Assembly (NCBI GenBank): GCA_016081115.2
Contig: JABTTQ020003014.1
Coordinates: forward strand, 1 to 64,000
Source of the DNA: Rehmannia glutinosa
Lineage: Eukaryota > Streptophyta > Magnoliopsida > Lamiales > Orobanchaceae
Reading direction: 5' to 3'
DNA length: 64,000 nt
Shown here: positions 1 through 9,791 of the stretch, piece by piece
How positions within the stretch are numbered: the first letter of the stretch is position 1
Layout of the letters: each line of letters opens with the position of its first letter
Translations under genes and position numbers: made by a program
The notes under the pieces: model-generated
Seen by the model: the letters and a program-made list of their open reading frames with translations, nothing else
The model's database searches: none
What the model was told of the DNA's origin: nothing

Positions 1-723
1 TAAAAGTAAGTATTATGCATTGTGAACCTATAGTTTTATTTTTCATATTTATTTTCATTATTCATATAAATCTATACTAAATTGAGAGAGGAAACAAGAT
101 GATTTTAAAACAAAAATAAAAAATATAAGTAAAATAGTTAATTTTAAGTGCTCTTAACTAACTCAAAACGATTAGTTTTAATAATAGTATAATATAATAA
201 CCAAAGTATTGGTCATTAATATTAATATATAAAAATCCTATGAAGATAGATATGCCTATAACCTTTCACATTCAAATTTATTTAACTAAAATAAAATATT
301 TTCAAATGATAGAATTTTAAACATATTTTATTCATATTAGTTAAGTATGCAACCCGATATATTTACTTACAAGATCAACTATTATTTAAGTAAAATTACT
401 AAGTTATATTATATTTCACTAAACTCATAATTGATACAAAATGATTTCATAGAATAACGTTTTTTAGTTGTAGTCATTTTAAGTTATTTTAATATCCATT
501 GTATTTATTTATTTATAATACCTTTTAAGATATAGTTCATGCAATATATAAGTTCAATTCTAATATTGTAGGTTTTATGTTAAGATCAAAAATACATGAA
601 CAACATTCACAATAAATTTAAAATAATTTATTCAATATTAATTGCAATAATTAAGTTTATATTTTTAATTAAAAATTACTTAAAATTATTTGGATCACGT
701 GCAATGCACGTTCACCTTACTAG
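1..723 (+). mobile_element. Helitron, 3' portion (5' end outside window)
   Basis: Seen: a perfect 7-bp inverted repeat, ACGTGCA (697-703) and TGCACGT (705-711), with a single A between. Eight bases later comes CTAG (720-723), followed by T (724). A short GC-rich hairpin about 10 bases before a terminal CTAG next to a host T is the diagnostic Helitron 3' end. The remaining sequence (1-696) is very AT-rich, has no usable ORF and contains nothing else I recognise, so this is probably a non-autonomous copy. Whether everything from 1 belongs to it cannot be shown because the 5' TC end is not in the window. Confidence 0.5.
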
Positions 724-1058
724 TGCATGCAAATGTATCAATTATATACAATTTTAAGCCCCTAAATGCATGTATATTTTTACAAGTATCAAGCGGTTGA
801 ACATGTAATAGACAAATAATTTGTGTATATTATGTGGGAAAATGGAATGAAGAATACACGGAGATTTTCATTACCCATTGTTGTGTTTTACATATTGTTC
901 TAATTTGCATCTTTCTCAATGTATATTTGTATTATTATTTCATATCATTTGAAGTAGAAATTATCTACAATACTTTATGAACACAAATCTATAGCTAATT
1001 TTCAACACTTTTGGTAAGTGTGGTAAGTTTTGTTCGTTTCTTGATTTGAAATATCATT
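724..1058. other. AT-rich spacer before the copia gag start
   Basis: No ORF, repeat or terminus recognised. It probably contains the leader, and possibly the LTR remnant, of the decayed copia-type element whose gag begins at 1059. No LTR boundary or primer binding site could be identified. Confidence 0.4.
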
Positions 1059-1114
1059 ATGGCTAATCTTGCAAAACTTGACTTTATTGCTCATGATATT
1101 ACTAGAAAAATTAT
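1059..1114 (+). pseudogene. Copia-type gag, N-terminal fragment (split by a CACTA insertion)
   Basis: The frame opens with ATG at 1059 and reads MANLAKLDFIAHDIT, the usual N-terminus of a plant copia-type gag family (UBN2/gag-polypeptide type). The frame breaks at 1115, where a CACTA transposon begins. The next gag residues (MSWVLDIKIHLD) resume at 8385, directly after that transposon. The TAT at 1112-1114 is duplicated at 8382-8384, so removing the insert and one TAT restores continuity. No intact product is possible. Confidence 0.75.
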
Positions 1115-1357
1115 CACTATAACATAAGTGGCATGAGGTATCACCCAAAAGATATTACCAAATAGAAATAAAATGTTACTTTATAGACAAATATAAGATC
1201 TGTTTACGGTGATGCACTTACATGTGCTACATATAGTGCAAGGTATCACTTTTATTAGTTTTAAGTGACACTCTTTCTAAGTGCTACATTGAGTTCTCTA
1301 TTTGTATCACTTTAAAGAAACACTTCTAAAGTCTTACATATGAATCACTACAAGAAA

Positions 1358-1665
1358 TCCGGTCAAAGACATCGGTTTATAGCCGATGTCTATGTAAAAA
1401 TCAACCGATATCGTAATCGATGATGTTAAAAGTATAGCTTTTCAGCATCGGTTTTAAGGATACAAAAAGCGATGTTTTTGACTTCTTTGAGATCGGTGGA
1501 AAACCGATGTTATAAATGATTTGACATCGGTCTGTAACTGATTTTGTTCTTACAAAAATGATGTTATTGTATTGGGTTCAACATCAATTTTGGTAGAACA
1601 ACATCGGTTACAGACCGATGTGTTAAATCTTTTAGAAATCGGCCATAAACCGATGTTGAATAGCT
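1358..1665. repeat. CACTA subterminal repeat array, left end
   Basis: At least eight variants of a motif around (A)CCGATGTT or its complement AACATCGGT occur within about 300 bp of the left terminus, in both orientations and often as inverted pairs (for example ATCGGTTTATAGCCGAT). In En/Spm-type elements such arrays bind the TNPA-type transposase accessory protein; that role here is inference. Confidence 0.75.
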
Positions 1666-2527
1666 AAACAATAATTATTTTTTAATTTAAAAACAATTGC
1701 CCACCATTTTATTGAAATGGTTTTGCATCAACAATCATCTCCCTCACAACGGGAGAAATAACCATCACACCACCAGAGCAAGTATATAACAACCATCAAA
1801 CATGAAAGCAAGAAACAACATATCTTTAATGCTAATTCATCCAATCACATCAAAATAATTTCCAAAAGGATAACACTAGTATCAACAAGTCCAAACAACG
1901 CATACTAAACTACATAACTTCAAAAGTGTCAATATACCAATTAACATCAAGTATAAGCACATGATCAATACATGCACTACACACATAAATATAATAATTT
2001 CAAAATGGTATAATAATATCCAGTTTCTCAATATTTTAAAGAAGGCATCAAAAGACTCCAAATTCGCTAACTTCTCCGCCTTCATGCAAAAACTAGATGA
2101 GCTGAATCATCCAGGAGTACAAAATGTACAACTAACAACTATTACTTCTGATCACCTGCACAATACAATTAAGAGATTATAACTCAAAAGCAGAAAGTAA
2201 TTCAAATTTTAAAGACATGCATAATAAAATACTCGAAATAAATCTATCTAACAATTTTAAGTATTCAATAATATTAGAGGAAATACTGACCAAGACATGT
2301 ATAATAATATTGTTTATTTCAAATACACCTTGCATAGGTGTAATACATCCATTTAAAATACTCGAAATAAATCTATCTAATGGTAATGCAGTTTGATGCA
2401 CAAGCATATTAATTAACAACAAAAAGCCAATGCTAGCAAAAGGTTCAGCACCATAACTAACTAACAATGTGAATCAGAAGATAAAGAGCATCATGATATA
2501 GTAAAAGAAAATGAGCAGAGCACTTAC
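1666..2527. other. CACTA interior without recognised gene
   Basis: AT-rich sequence with small unsupported frames on both strands. If the minus-strand gene fragment at 2528-2623 was captured with flanking DNA, this may hold its downstream introns and exons, but none could be identified. Confidence 0.3.
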
Positions 2528-2623
2528 TTGTAGATGCAACAATTTCAAACGTGGTAAGTTTGCCTCTAGAAATTGGATAAGGGTTTATCTCTAGCCCACT
2601 GACCTTGACAACATAGTCCTTAT
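2528..2623 (-). pseudogene. Captured exon of an ML (MD-2-related lipid-recognition) domain protein
   Basis: On the minus strand an open 96-nt segment is bounded by a consensus 3' splice site (TTGCAG before 2623) and a consensus donor (GTAAGT after 2528). It reads KDYVVKVSGLEINPYPISRG, then KLTTFEIVAST. This closely resembles the segment after the signal peptide in plant ML-domain (MD-2-related lipid-recognition, PG/PI-transfer-like) proteins, where a VKVSGVEISPYPVARG-like stretch precedes TF.I.A.TG. Neighbouring exons encoding the signal peptide and the C-terminal half were not found, so this is a fragment inside a CACTA element. The identification rests on memory of the family pattern. Confidence 0.68.
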
Positions 2624-3337
2624 CTGCAATTTATTCAAATGACAAAGGCTGACAAATATGCAACAAAAAGAAGCAGCACAATTGAAGAATTTACTTTCAC
2701 AAAAAATATTTTTTATCTAGAACAGGACAATGTTATATCAAAGTAGAACAGAACATCATTTACTATTCGAGTGTAAACCAAGGGTGTGTTTCAGATTTAG
2801 GTTTAATTACAAGTATAACACCTTGGAAGAAAATAACATAGTCAACATCAAAAAGAAACATCAAAACTGATTCAGATTAACTTTATCAATATTACCAAGC
2901 AATCAAAAGCATATACAGGTCCAGACAAATTTTATCCATTAGCATGCTAATAATCACTAAATTTTATATTAATTAGTGCTAAGATAGATTATTCTTTATC
3001 AAGTAACACACTCACAAGCAACAGTTGGATCAAGCTATATATTCTCAGAAAGTATAATAATCTAGTAGCAGACAAAAACGAGAAACCAACCCCACCTGAA
3101 TAGAGACTCTTAATACGTATCAATTAGCAAGAGAAAAGCGTTAAATAAACAAAACAAGGGAATCAATTCAACTTGTAATTGAAACACAACGAGAACAAGG
3201 TCAAGACCAAGATATAATATCCAGGCAATGAACCAGAGACTACTATTATACTATAACATGTATATATCAATACAAACATCAAAATGATGTCCTAAAGCTT
3301 CCCTATAACAGAAAATTGTTCTTGAAATATGCCTTAC

Positions 3338-3475
3338 CCAATAATCTGGGGCTCATCATCATCATCACTACAGTCATCGTCATCATCCCTGCTCAATTTT
3401 GCATACTCTTCAAGCGATGATGCAGTACATAATTCACCAGCCTTGCTCTCATCATTCTTTGGAGTTGTACGAGCT
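3338..3475 (-). pseudogene. Captured acidic exon, source gene unknown
   Basis: The minus strand is open for 138 nt between an acceptor-like ATCAG and a donor-like GTAAGG. It encodes a segment containing SSLEEYAKLSR followed by a D-rich run (five D, C, S, four D, E). The flanking splice signals and good codon structure suggest a captured exon like the ones at 2528 and 4833. I cannot name the parent gene, and the acidic run is low-complexity. Confidence 0.4.
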
Positions 3476-3578
3476 CTGATATTTTCCTTTGTTCATCTGT
3501 CAATACATGAGTTTAACAATCTGGATGTAAGCCGACAACTCCCCAAATCCAACAGTAAAACAAAATTTTTTTTAAAAA

Positions 3579-3837
3579 GGGATAATAATTACAAAAACTA
3601 CTCCTAAAGTTTAGCCTAATTACAAAAAACTACAATTATTTTCTTTCAAAATAACAGAAACCTCCTTTAGGTGTTACAAACACCCATTGAGGTTTGTATT
3701 TACCCAACAAACACCCCCTTCATGATGAAATTTGTAAAGTAGAAATAAATGCCAAGTGGATATTCATAATTTTGAAAGGTAACTGTGTTTTTTTTCTAAT
3801 TAGGCTAAACCTCAAAGGTAATTTTTGTAATTAGCCC
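3579..3837. mobile_element. Small MITE with imperfect terminal inverted repeats (family A)
   Basis: The left end GGGATAATAATTACAAAAAC and the complement of the right end, GGGCTAATTACAAAAATTAC, continue into matching AGTTTAGCCTAATTA / GGTTTAGCCTAATTA. The element is about 260 bp with no coding potential. The same terminal family recurs at 5758-6543. Flanks are A/T runs, so a target duplication cannot be read cleanly; a Mutator-like MITE is likely. Confidence 0.6.
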
Positions 3838-4832
3838 AAAATAAAAATAAACTGGGAGCTAACTAGCTAAGTTTTACTTCGATGGACCTTTACGGCTGCT
3901 CATCTCCATAATCTTGACATAAGACTAAAGTAACTCAAGTAATATTCTAGACAGACTGAGATCAAGCATAATGAAAGAGTGTCTTCAAGATATCTTGGTA
4001 CATGCATTATGGGGAAAATCAAAATACAAGGGCTCAAGAAACAATTCAGAAGACAGACCAAATGAGATATGTATCTTCTATCTTCCAAACACACGTATAA
4101 ACAATACTTCATCTCATAACTAAAGCAAATCTTTGAACTTTTACACTTTGCATCGACTTATATTTCCCAGAGCTAAACATATTTATCCTTCTCCAAGTCC
4201 ACGGGTTATTTAGAACATATCCTCAGCTAGTTATATGGATATTGTCTTGTGTAATGGAGATATAGTTTATCTTATTAAAATCCTGCTTAAATCTCTTAAA
4301 AGCACTTATGTAATTATTTACCAACAATTTTTACTGATAATTAACACCAAAAGTATTTTTTTTTTTTTTTTTATCATAGCTGCAACACTAAGCAACTACT
4401 ATTAGATTTACCATTTTCTCACATGGAAGGTAAATGGTTCTTCCAAATGTTATAGGATTATAATATTAGATTACAGAAATCAAACATGATTCGCAGATTG
4501 TATTTGCTCTGGTCTTTATCAAATAATGCATTGTATGCCGAAAAGAGTTTGTTAAATTGATGTTCCAAAACTTAGTTGGTAGTTAATATGTCCGTGGCAA
4601 CAGCTTACTCCTCGAGACATAAGCTGGTAAATTTTGGATTCAACAATCACACAGTGGATAACAAGAACCGGTTGCTCATCTACCCCATCTAGCACGTATA
4701 CACAGTATAAATATATAAAATTTGAATCTTATCAAGATAATTGCACTCATAAATGGACCTTCATGCATATTAGACCACGCTACATGATGTCTAAAATGTC
4801 AAAAGCCCAGATTAGTTCCACAATGGCCATAC
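3838..4832. other. CACTA interior, no gene recognised
   Basis: AT-rich with a 20-base poly-T tract near 4358-4377. Downstream exons of the captured GPN-type gene would be expected here on the minus strand, but no further match to that family was visible. Confidence 0.3.
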
Positions 4833-5107
4833 CTCCGTTAGGACCAAGGGAATGCTCAACCATGACATCACTGAGCTTAATTAGATCCTCGACATTTATA
4901 GCACATTCATATCTTCATCATATAAGGAAATAACTCGTTTAATAGCCCAATACACAAAAAAAAAAAACACACAATTTGTGAGCCGCGAAAACACATGAAC
5001 CAATGGCATAAATCAATAAGCAAATTCGTAGAAGCCTAAAAAAGAAGTAATGAAATGGATACGGCAAAGCATCATTCGCGGGATCCAAATTGATCACTGC
5101 AACCTTC
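4833..5107 (-). pseudogene. Captured fragment of a GPN-loop GTPase gene (GPN2/QQT1-like), two exons and an intron
   Basis: Two minus-strand exons, 5063-5107 and 4833-4912, are joined by a 150-bp GT-AG intron (4913-5062) that preserves phase. The first reads KVAVINLDPANDALP; the second begins YECAINVEDLIKLSDVM and ends EHSLGPNGG. The LDPAN(D) and GPN motifs are hallmarks of GPN-loop GTPases, which act in assembly and nuclear import of RNA polymerase II; the pattern best fits the GPN2/QQT1 branch. The exon carrying the P-loop and the remaining C-terminal exons were not found. Just upstream (about 5374-5425, minus) an open stretch ends in a donor-like site; it does not match the family's first exon and may come from another gene. 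As a fragment within a transposon it should be non-functional, though it could produce antisense or chimeric transcripts. Confidence 0.78.
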
Positions 5108-5757
5108 CTGCAAATCAATCAAAAACAAAGATTTGGGTATTTTACTAATTAAAATGACTCAAAAAATAAACAGCCGAAATAAGTCCAAAAATCTCAACAT
5201 GTAAACAGAAGAAGAGTTTCTCTAGAAGGTCACACTTAGAAACTCGGTGCGTCAATAGAGTCACACAATAAAACTCAGTACAGTAACAGTTGATACATAA
5301 ACAGATACACATATCATAAATTTTCAGTTGGAAGCAAGAAATAAAGGCAAAGATTGAGAATGGGTACCTTCGCACTCCTTATCAACAACGAGCTCTATAC
5401 TTTCGACTGGGCTTGCGGGAATGGAGTTCAACTACGGATTTTCAAAAATATAAAATTTCGATTAGGGTTTTTGGTTGGTGTGGAGGGACGAAAATGAAGG
5501 GCTAAGGAAAAACAAGGGGATTAATTGAAGATGAGAAGATGAGCGACGGATTGGGACAGACGGCAATTGAAGATGGAGTGAAGGTGAGCGATTCGGAAAA
5601 CGGCGGAGATGAAGATGGAGTTGTGAAGGTGAGCGGCAGAGGAGCGACCGAATTTTCTAAGGGTTTGGGTATTATTCTTTTTTTTTTTTCAAGTGGAATG
5701 GGCCTCGTAGGATTTTCTTAGTTAATTTTGGGTAATTTTAATTTTAATTTTTTTTTA

Positions 5758-6543
5758 GGAATAATTACAAAAAGTACCCCTAAGGTTTGACCTAATTACT
5801 AAAAACCTATCTAACTTTCAAAATTATAAAAAATACCCATGCGGTTTGATTGATGTTAAAATTAAGGGCAGATATCTAGAAATTGTCAAAGCAGGTCGGG
5901 CCTGTTGTCGCTTCCGCCCACCCCGCCTAAGGTAGGGGGTGGGTTGAGTATTTAGTAGCCCGCCAAAGGGTGGGTCTAAATGGGCTAGCCCGTCGTGGGC
6001 CACGGGCTTGGCGGGCGGGCGGGCACGGGCAAATGAGCTAGCTCCGCGTAAATTAAAAAAAAAGGAAAAAAAGAAAAAATAGATAAAAAAATAGTATAAT
6101 CGATATTTTATATTTTTATCTCTTATAAAAGTGTATATAATATTTTTATAAAATATGTATTTGTTATCCATTAGTATATTAATTCATTAAAATTAATAAT
6201 ATAAATAGAAAAATATTTTTTTCATTTTTTTATTTTTTTTTAATTTTTGGCGAGCCATTGCTTCAACCCCACCCTCAAGGCCATTGGGTTGGGTTGGTTT
6301 TTTTGGCCCGCCCGCCCCGCCAAGTGGCGGGTTTTAGCGCACTCCGCCTGCTAGTTTCGACAATTTCTAGGGTATACTGCAATGATTTTATAAATATGAA
6401 GGGGGATTTTGAAATTATTTTGCTTATGAAGGAGTTAAACGTTAGATAAAATAAAACCTTAGAGTATTTTTGTAATTTCAAAAAATAGCTGGGTTATTTT
6501 GTAATTAGGTCAAACCTCAAGGGTACTTTTTGTAATTAACCCT
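5758..6543. mobile_element. MITE-like element, family A, with a GC-rich inner insertion
   Basis: Long imperfect inverted ends share AATTACAAAAAGTACCC and GGTTTGACCTAATTAC on both sides, the same family as 3579-3837. The centre (about 5880-6365) holds a GC-rich segment dense in GGCGGGC and its complement, bounded by CTAGAAATTGTC in inverted orientation, possibly a separate hAT-like insertion. No protein is encoded. Confidence 0.55.
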
Positions 6544-6584
6544 TTATTTTAGAGTAATAATAATTGAGTTTTAACATCTAATTT

Positions 6585-6849
6585 AACTAAATGATGTTAA
6601 TAGTGATGTTATAAACAAATATAAGGTGGTCAAAGACATCTGTTGGAATAACCGATCTTAAACATGATGTTATAAACCAAGAAAGGGGTGGTCAAAGACA
6701 TCAGCTCCTAAAGACGATGTGTAATAGCGAAAAAATCCGCTCATACACATCGCTTCACTTAAAACATGATGTTGTATAGTGTAAGACATCATGAAATTCA
6801 TGAAAACGATGTCTTTTAAGCGATGTCTTTGACCGGATTTCTTGTAGTG
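6585..6849. repeat. CACTA subterminal repeat array, right end
   Basis: Repeated GATGTTATAAAC and GACATC/GATGTC variants mirror the left array of the inner CACTA, ending in the terminal inverted repeat at 6849. Confidence 0.7.
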
Positions 6850-6852
6850 AAT

Positions 6853-8381
6853 CTTATGTAAAACCTTTTTGTAGCACTTTTAACACTTTGAAAAAAATAC
6901 TTCTAGAGTGTTACATACGAAACTTATGTACCACTTTTACAGCTTTTTTTTTTGCCCCGTAGAGCTTCGAACCCAAGACTTATTATGTGTGGAGGCGGCA
7001 ATTAGCCACTAAACTAAATTGATTCTTATTACAATTTTCGTATTATTTTATATACACACATACTTATATTTAAATTATATTAAAATTGTATTATATGTAT
7101 ATATTATATACTTTATGTATTAAATAATATATTATGTAATATAATTAAAAGTCATATTGTACACTATATATATTAAAATTAATATTGCATAGTGTATATA
7201 TTAAAAATTATATTATGTTATATATTAAAGAACATAATAAATATAAAAAATAAAATTATTGACTGATTAATTTTTCAACAATAAAAATAAAAAAAATCTA
7301 GTAATATGCAATTAAGTTACCAATAGATTAAAAAATCCTATTAGTAAAAAACAAAAATAATAAATAAATAATGAAAAGTAATTTACCGATAGAAAATATT
7401 CGTAAGTAATTACCGAGAGCATCAATTTTTGTGGATAAATATTTTATAAAAAATTAAATATAAAACTAAAAAAAGGTTACTGATTGAATTGATTTATGTC
7501 GGTAAAAATTAAAAATAATAATAATGAAATATTTACTTACGGATTTTTTGTCGGTATTACGATAGAATTAATTACCTCCATAAAAAAATAAAAAAATTAA
7601 AAGAAAAATAAAAAGACTTTATAAAAAGAAAATAAAAATTTAATAAAAAAAATAGAGTACATGACGTCTACAATTTTTACGTTTAATGCTGCTTTTATCT
7701 TTACATATTTTGTGATATCAATTAATAAATAAACGCTGGCTTGTTTAATAAAAGTAATATAATTTTGTGTTACCAAAAATATAGCCAAAAAAGTGTTACC
7801 TCATGTGATTCTTGTGTTTATGAAGTCTATGGCAATTGTGGCTCGTGGATCCTGGGCCGACATTCCACATGCTACATTAGAAGATACTCGAGAACGTGCT
7901 AAAACAACAACTAACTATGCCATTCAAAAATCTTCTAGAAATAGACGTCCTTCATTTAAATTGCATTTTTAAGTTTTTTTTTTCTTTTTTCTTTTTTCTG
8001 AAGTTTAACATTATTTTTCCTTTGCTACCTGATCGGCTTGTGATCATAATCTTTTCCTTCATTTTATATATTTCCATTTATTTAAAAACAATTAAGCCAT
8101 AAAAGTGTTATAATTAATAAAATATAGTGTTACCCAGAGTATTTTTTAATTAAAGTGATACATATTTCTATTACATAAGAAATAACAAAAAAAGTGATAA
8201 TTAAAAAGTGTTACTTATTTCAAAACAGTTACATATAAGCATTACATATTGATAAAGTGTTGCAAAAGAGTTGCATAAATATTGTAATGTAAAATTGTTA
8301 GAAACACATGTTACATAATGTGTCTTATGTAAAAAATGCTATAATATTTTTGTGTTATCTAATGTCATTTATGTTATAGTG
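6853..8381. other. Right part of the outer CACTA
   Basis: Extremely AT-rich. It resumes the outer element's subterminal motifs (GTTACATACGAAACTTATG, and AGTGTTAC variants at 8100-8370). The segment 7828-7955 is less AT-rich and reads on the plus strand with ARGSWADIPHATLEDTRE, which looks like genuine protein and may be a captured exon. No splice sites or family could be assigned. Confidence 0.35.
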
Positions 8382-8384
8382 TAT

Positions 8385-9330
8385 ATGTCATGGGTTTTAG
8401 ATATTAAAATTCATTTAGATGTTAATGGTCTAGGTGATACTATCAAAGAAGAAAATAGTTTATTATGATCTTTCTTATCTTGATGAAAATCTGAAAATTG
8501 AATATCCTACAGTGAAAATCGATCCGTCGTTTGGAAAAGTTTGAAAGAAATATATGACCACCTGAAGATGGTTATACTTCCAAAAGCTCGATATAACTGG
8601 ATCAAATTGAGATTTCAAGATTTGAAATCTATAAGTGATTTCTCCATGATGTTTCACTTTTAAGTTGAAATTATGTGTTCAAAACATCATTGATGAAGAT
8701 GTTATTGAAAAACTGTTTCTCTACCTTTCATGCCTCGAGTTTGCTTCTCGGCTGACAATATTAAAAAAACCTAAAAAAAATTTCGACTTGATTTCGTGTT
8801 TTCTTGCAGTTAACCAAAATAATGAATTATTGATAAGAAAAATCATGAATCCCGATCTAGTGGCTCTACTTTATTCCTTGAAGTGAATGCCACTAGCTAA
8901 AGCTCATAATTTTAACCATTTCAAAGGTAGTGGGAGAGGTTGTGGTTGTAGTCGTGGAAAAAGTATTTCATATAATCATGGTGGTCAGAATAATACAAAT
9001 TATGATAATACAAATAACCACCAGAAGTGGACTAGAGATGGTAAGAAAGGAAAAGAGAAAGTGATAACTCCAGAGACTAATGAGGAAATATGTTATCGAT
9101 GTCCTATAAAAGGTCACTGGTCACGTACATGTTGTACAACCAAACATTTGGTGGAGCTTTATCTAGAATCTCTTCACAAGAAAGATAAAAATGATGAGAC
9201 CACTTCCAAGCATGTGAAGACGACAATATTGGAGACATTAATGTGAATGTGACACACATATTTTGTCGATTTTTGTGAGCATCCACAGGGTAGGATTGAT
9301 CATTTTATTGTGATGGGAATGTTTAAAGTA
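8385..9330 (+). pseudogene. Copia-type gag, C-terminal part with zinc knuckle
   Basis: Continues the gag interrupted at 1114. Readable pieces in family order are MSWVLDIKIHLDVNGLGDTI, then (shifted) WKSLKEIYDHLKMVILPKAR, LKLCVQNIIDEDVIEKLF, AVNQNNELLIRK, a basic G-rich stretch, and a CX2CX4HX4C zinc knuckle CYRCPIKGHWSRTC (9091-9132). These are followed by the family's tail around GRIDHFI. Several stops and frameshifts (for example TGA soon after 8465) make it a pseudogene. The zinc knuckle would have bound retroelement RNA. No LTR could be assigned. Confidence 0.8.
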
Positions 9331-9786
9331 TAATATCTATGGTCTAATTAGTATTTAAATATTTCATGCAAATGTGTCTTTGTTGTAAGTGTAAGAATAT
9401 CCCGATTGTAATTATATGTACTTCCTAGATGAACATTCCCAGGTTGAACTTTTAATATGAAATAATAAATTTATTATCATAATATTTGTATTTATGATTT
9501 CAATCAAAAAAATATTAGTACAATTCTACTAAATCATTCACAATTTTCACATTAACTTTTTTTATCCTCCAACAGCTATATTAACGGTAAGAAAATGACT
9601 AAAAATATTAATTTTCAATCTATAAACATACCCACGTGTCATTAAACAGTTCATTCACATTCTTATATCTTCTTACAAATTCTCAATACTGTCATCTAAT
9701 TTCATTTCTTCATTCAAAATGTTTGAATTCAACAGTAGCATTTCTTATCTTGATAGGCATAATGTATACCATTCTTGTTTTATTGG
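9331..9786. other. Spacer, nothing recognised
   Basis: AT-rich sequence between the gag fragment and the Athila-like insertion. It may be part of the same decayed copia element, whose pol-like remnant appears on the far side of that insertion at 22671. Confidence 0.35.
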
Positions 9787-9791
9787 ATAAT

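Larger units (their letters stand above)
1346..6849. mobile_element. Inner CACTA transposon carrying captured gene fragments
   Basis: Inverted termini CACTACAAGAAATCCGGTCA (from 1346) and its complement ending TTTCTTGTAGTG (at 6849) are flanked by the 3-bp duplication AAT (1343-1345 and 6850-6852). Both ends carry arrays of a motif near CCGATGTT. The 5.5-kb interior has no transposase. It contains exon-like fragments on the minus strand resembling an ML lipid-recognition protein (2528-2623), an acidic protein (3338-3475) and a GPN-loop GTPase (4833-5107), plus two small terminal-inverted-repeat elements. This matches non-autonomous CACTA elements that transduplicate host genes. Confidence 0.92.
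1115..8381. mobile_element. Outer CACTA (En/Spm) transposon, non-autonomous, with a nested CACTA
   Basis: Left terminus CACTATAACATAAGTGGCAT and right terminus ending ATGTTATAGTG form inverted repeats beginning CACTATAACATAA. A 3-bp target duplication TAT flanks them (1112-1114 and 8382-8384). Subterminal regions hold many short variants of AGTGTTACATA and GTATCACTTT, as in CACTA elements that bind their transposase there. A second CACTA (1346-6849) is inserted close to the left end, so the element itself is only about 1.76 kb. No transposase frame is visible, so it would have needed transposase from elsewhere. Confidence 0.88.

Noticed and set aside
5539..5721. Plus-strand frame starting MSDGLGQTAIEDG
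   Set aside because: It lies in the apparent upstream region of the captured minus-strand fragments, contains a short internal duplication and runs into a poly-T tract; no family recognised.
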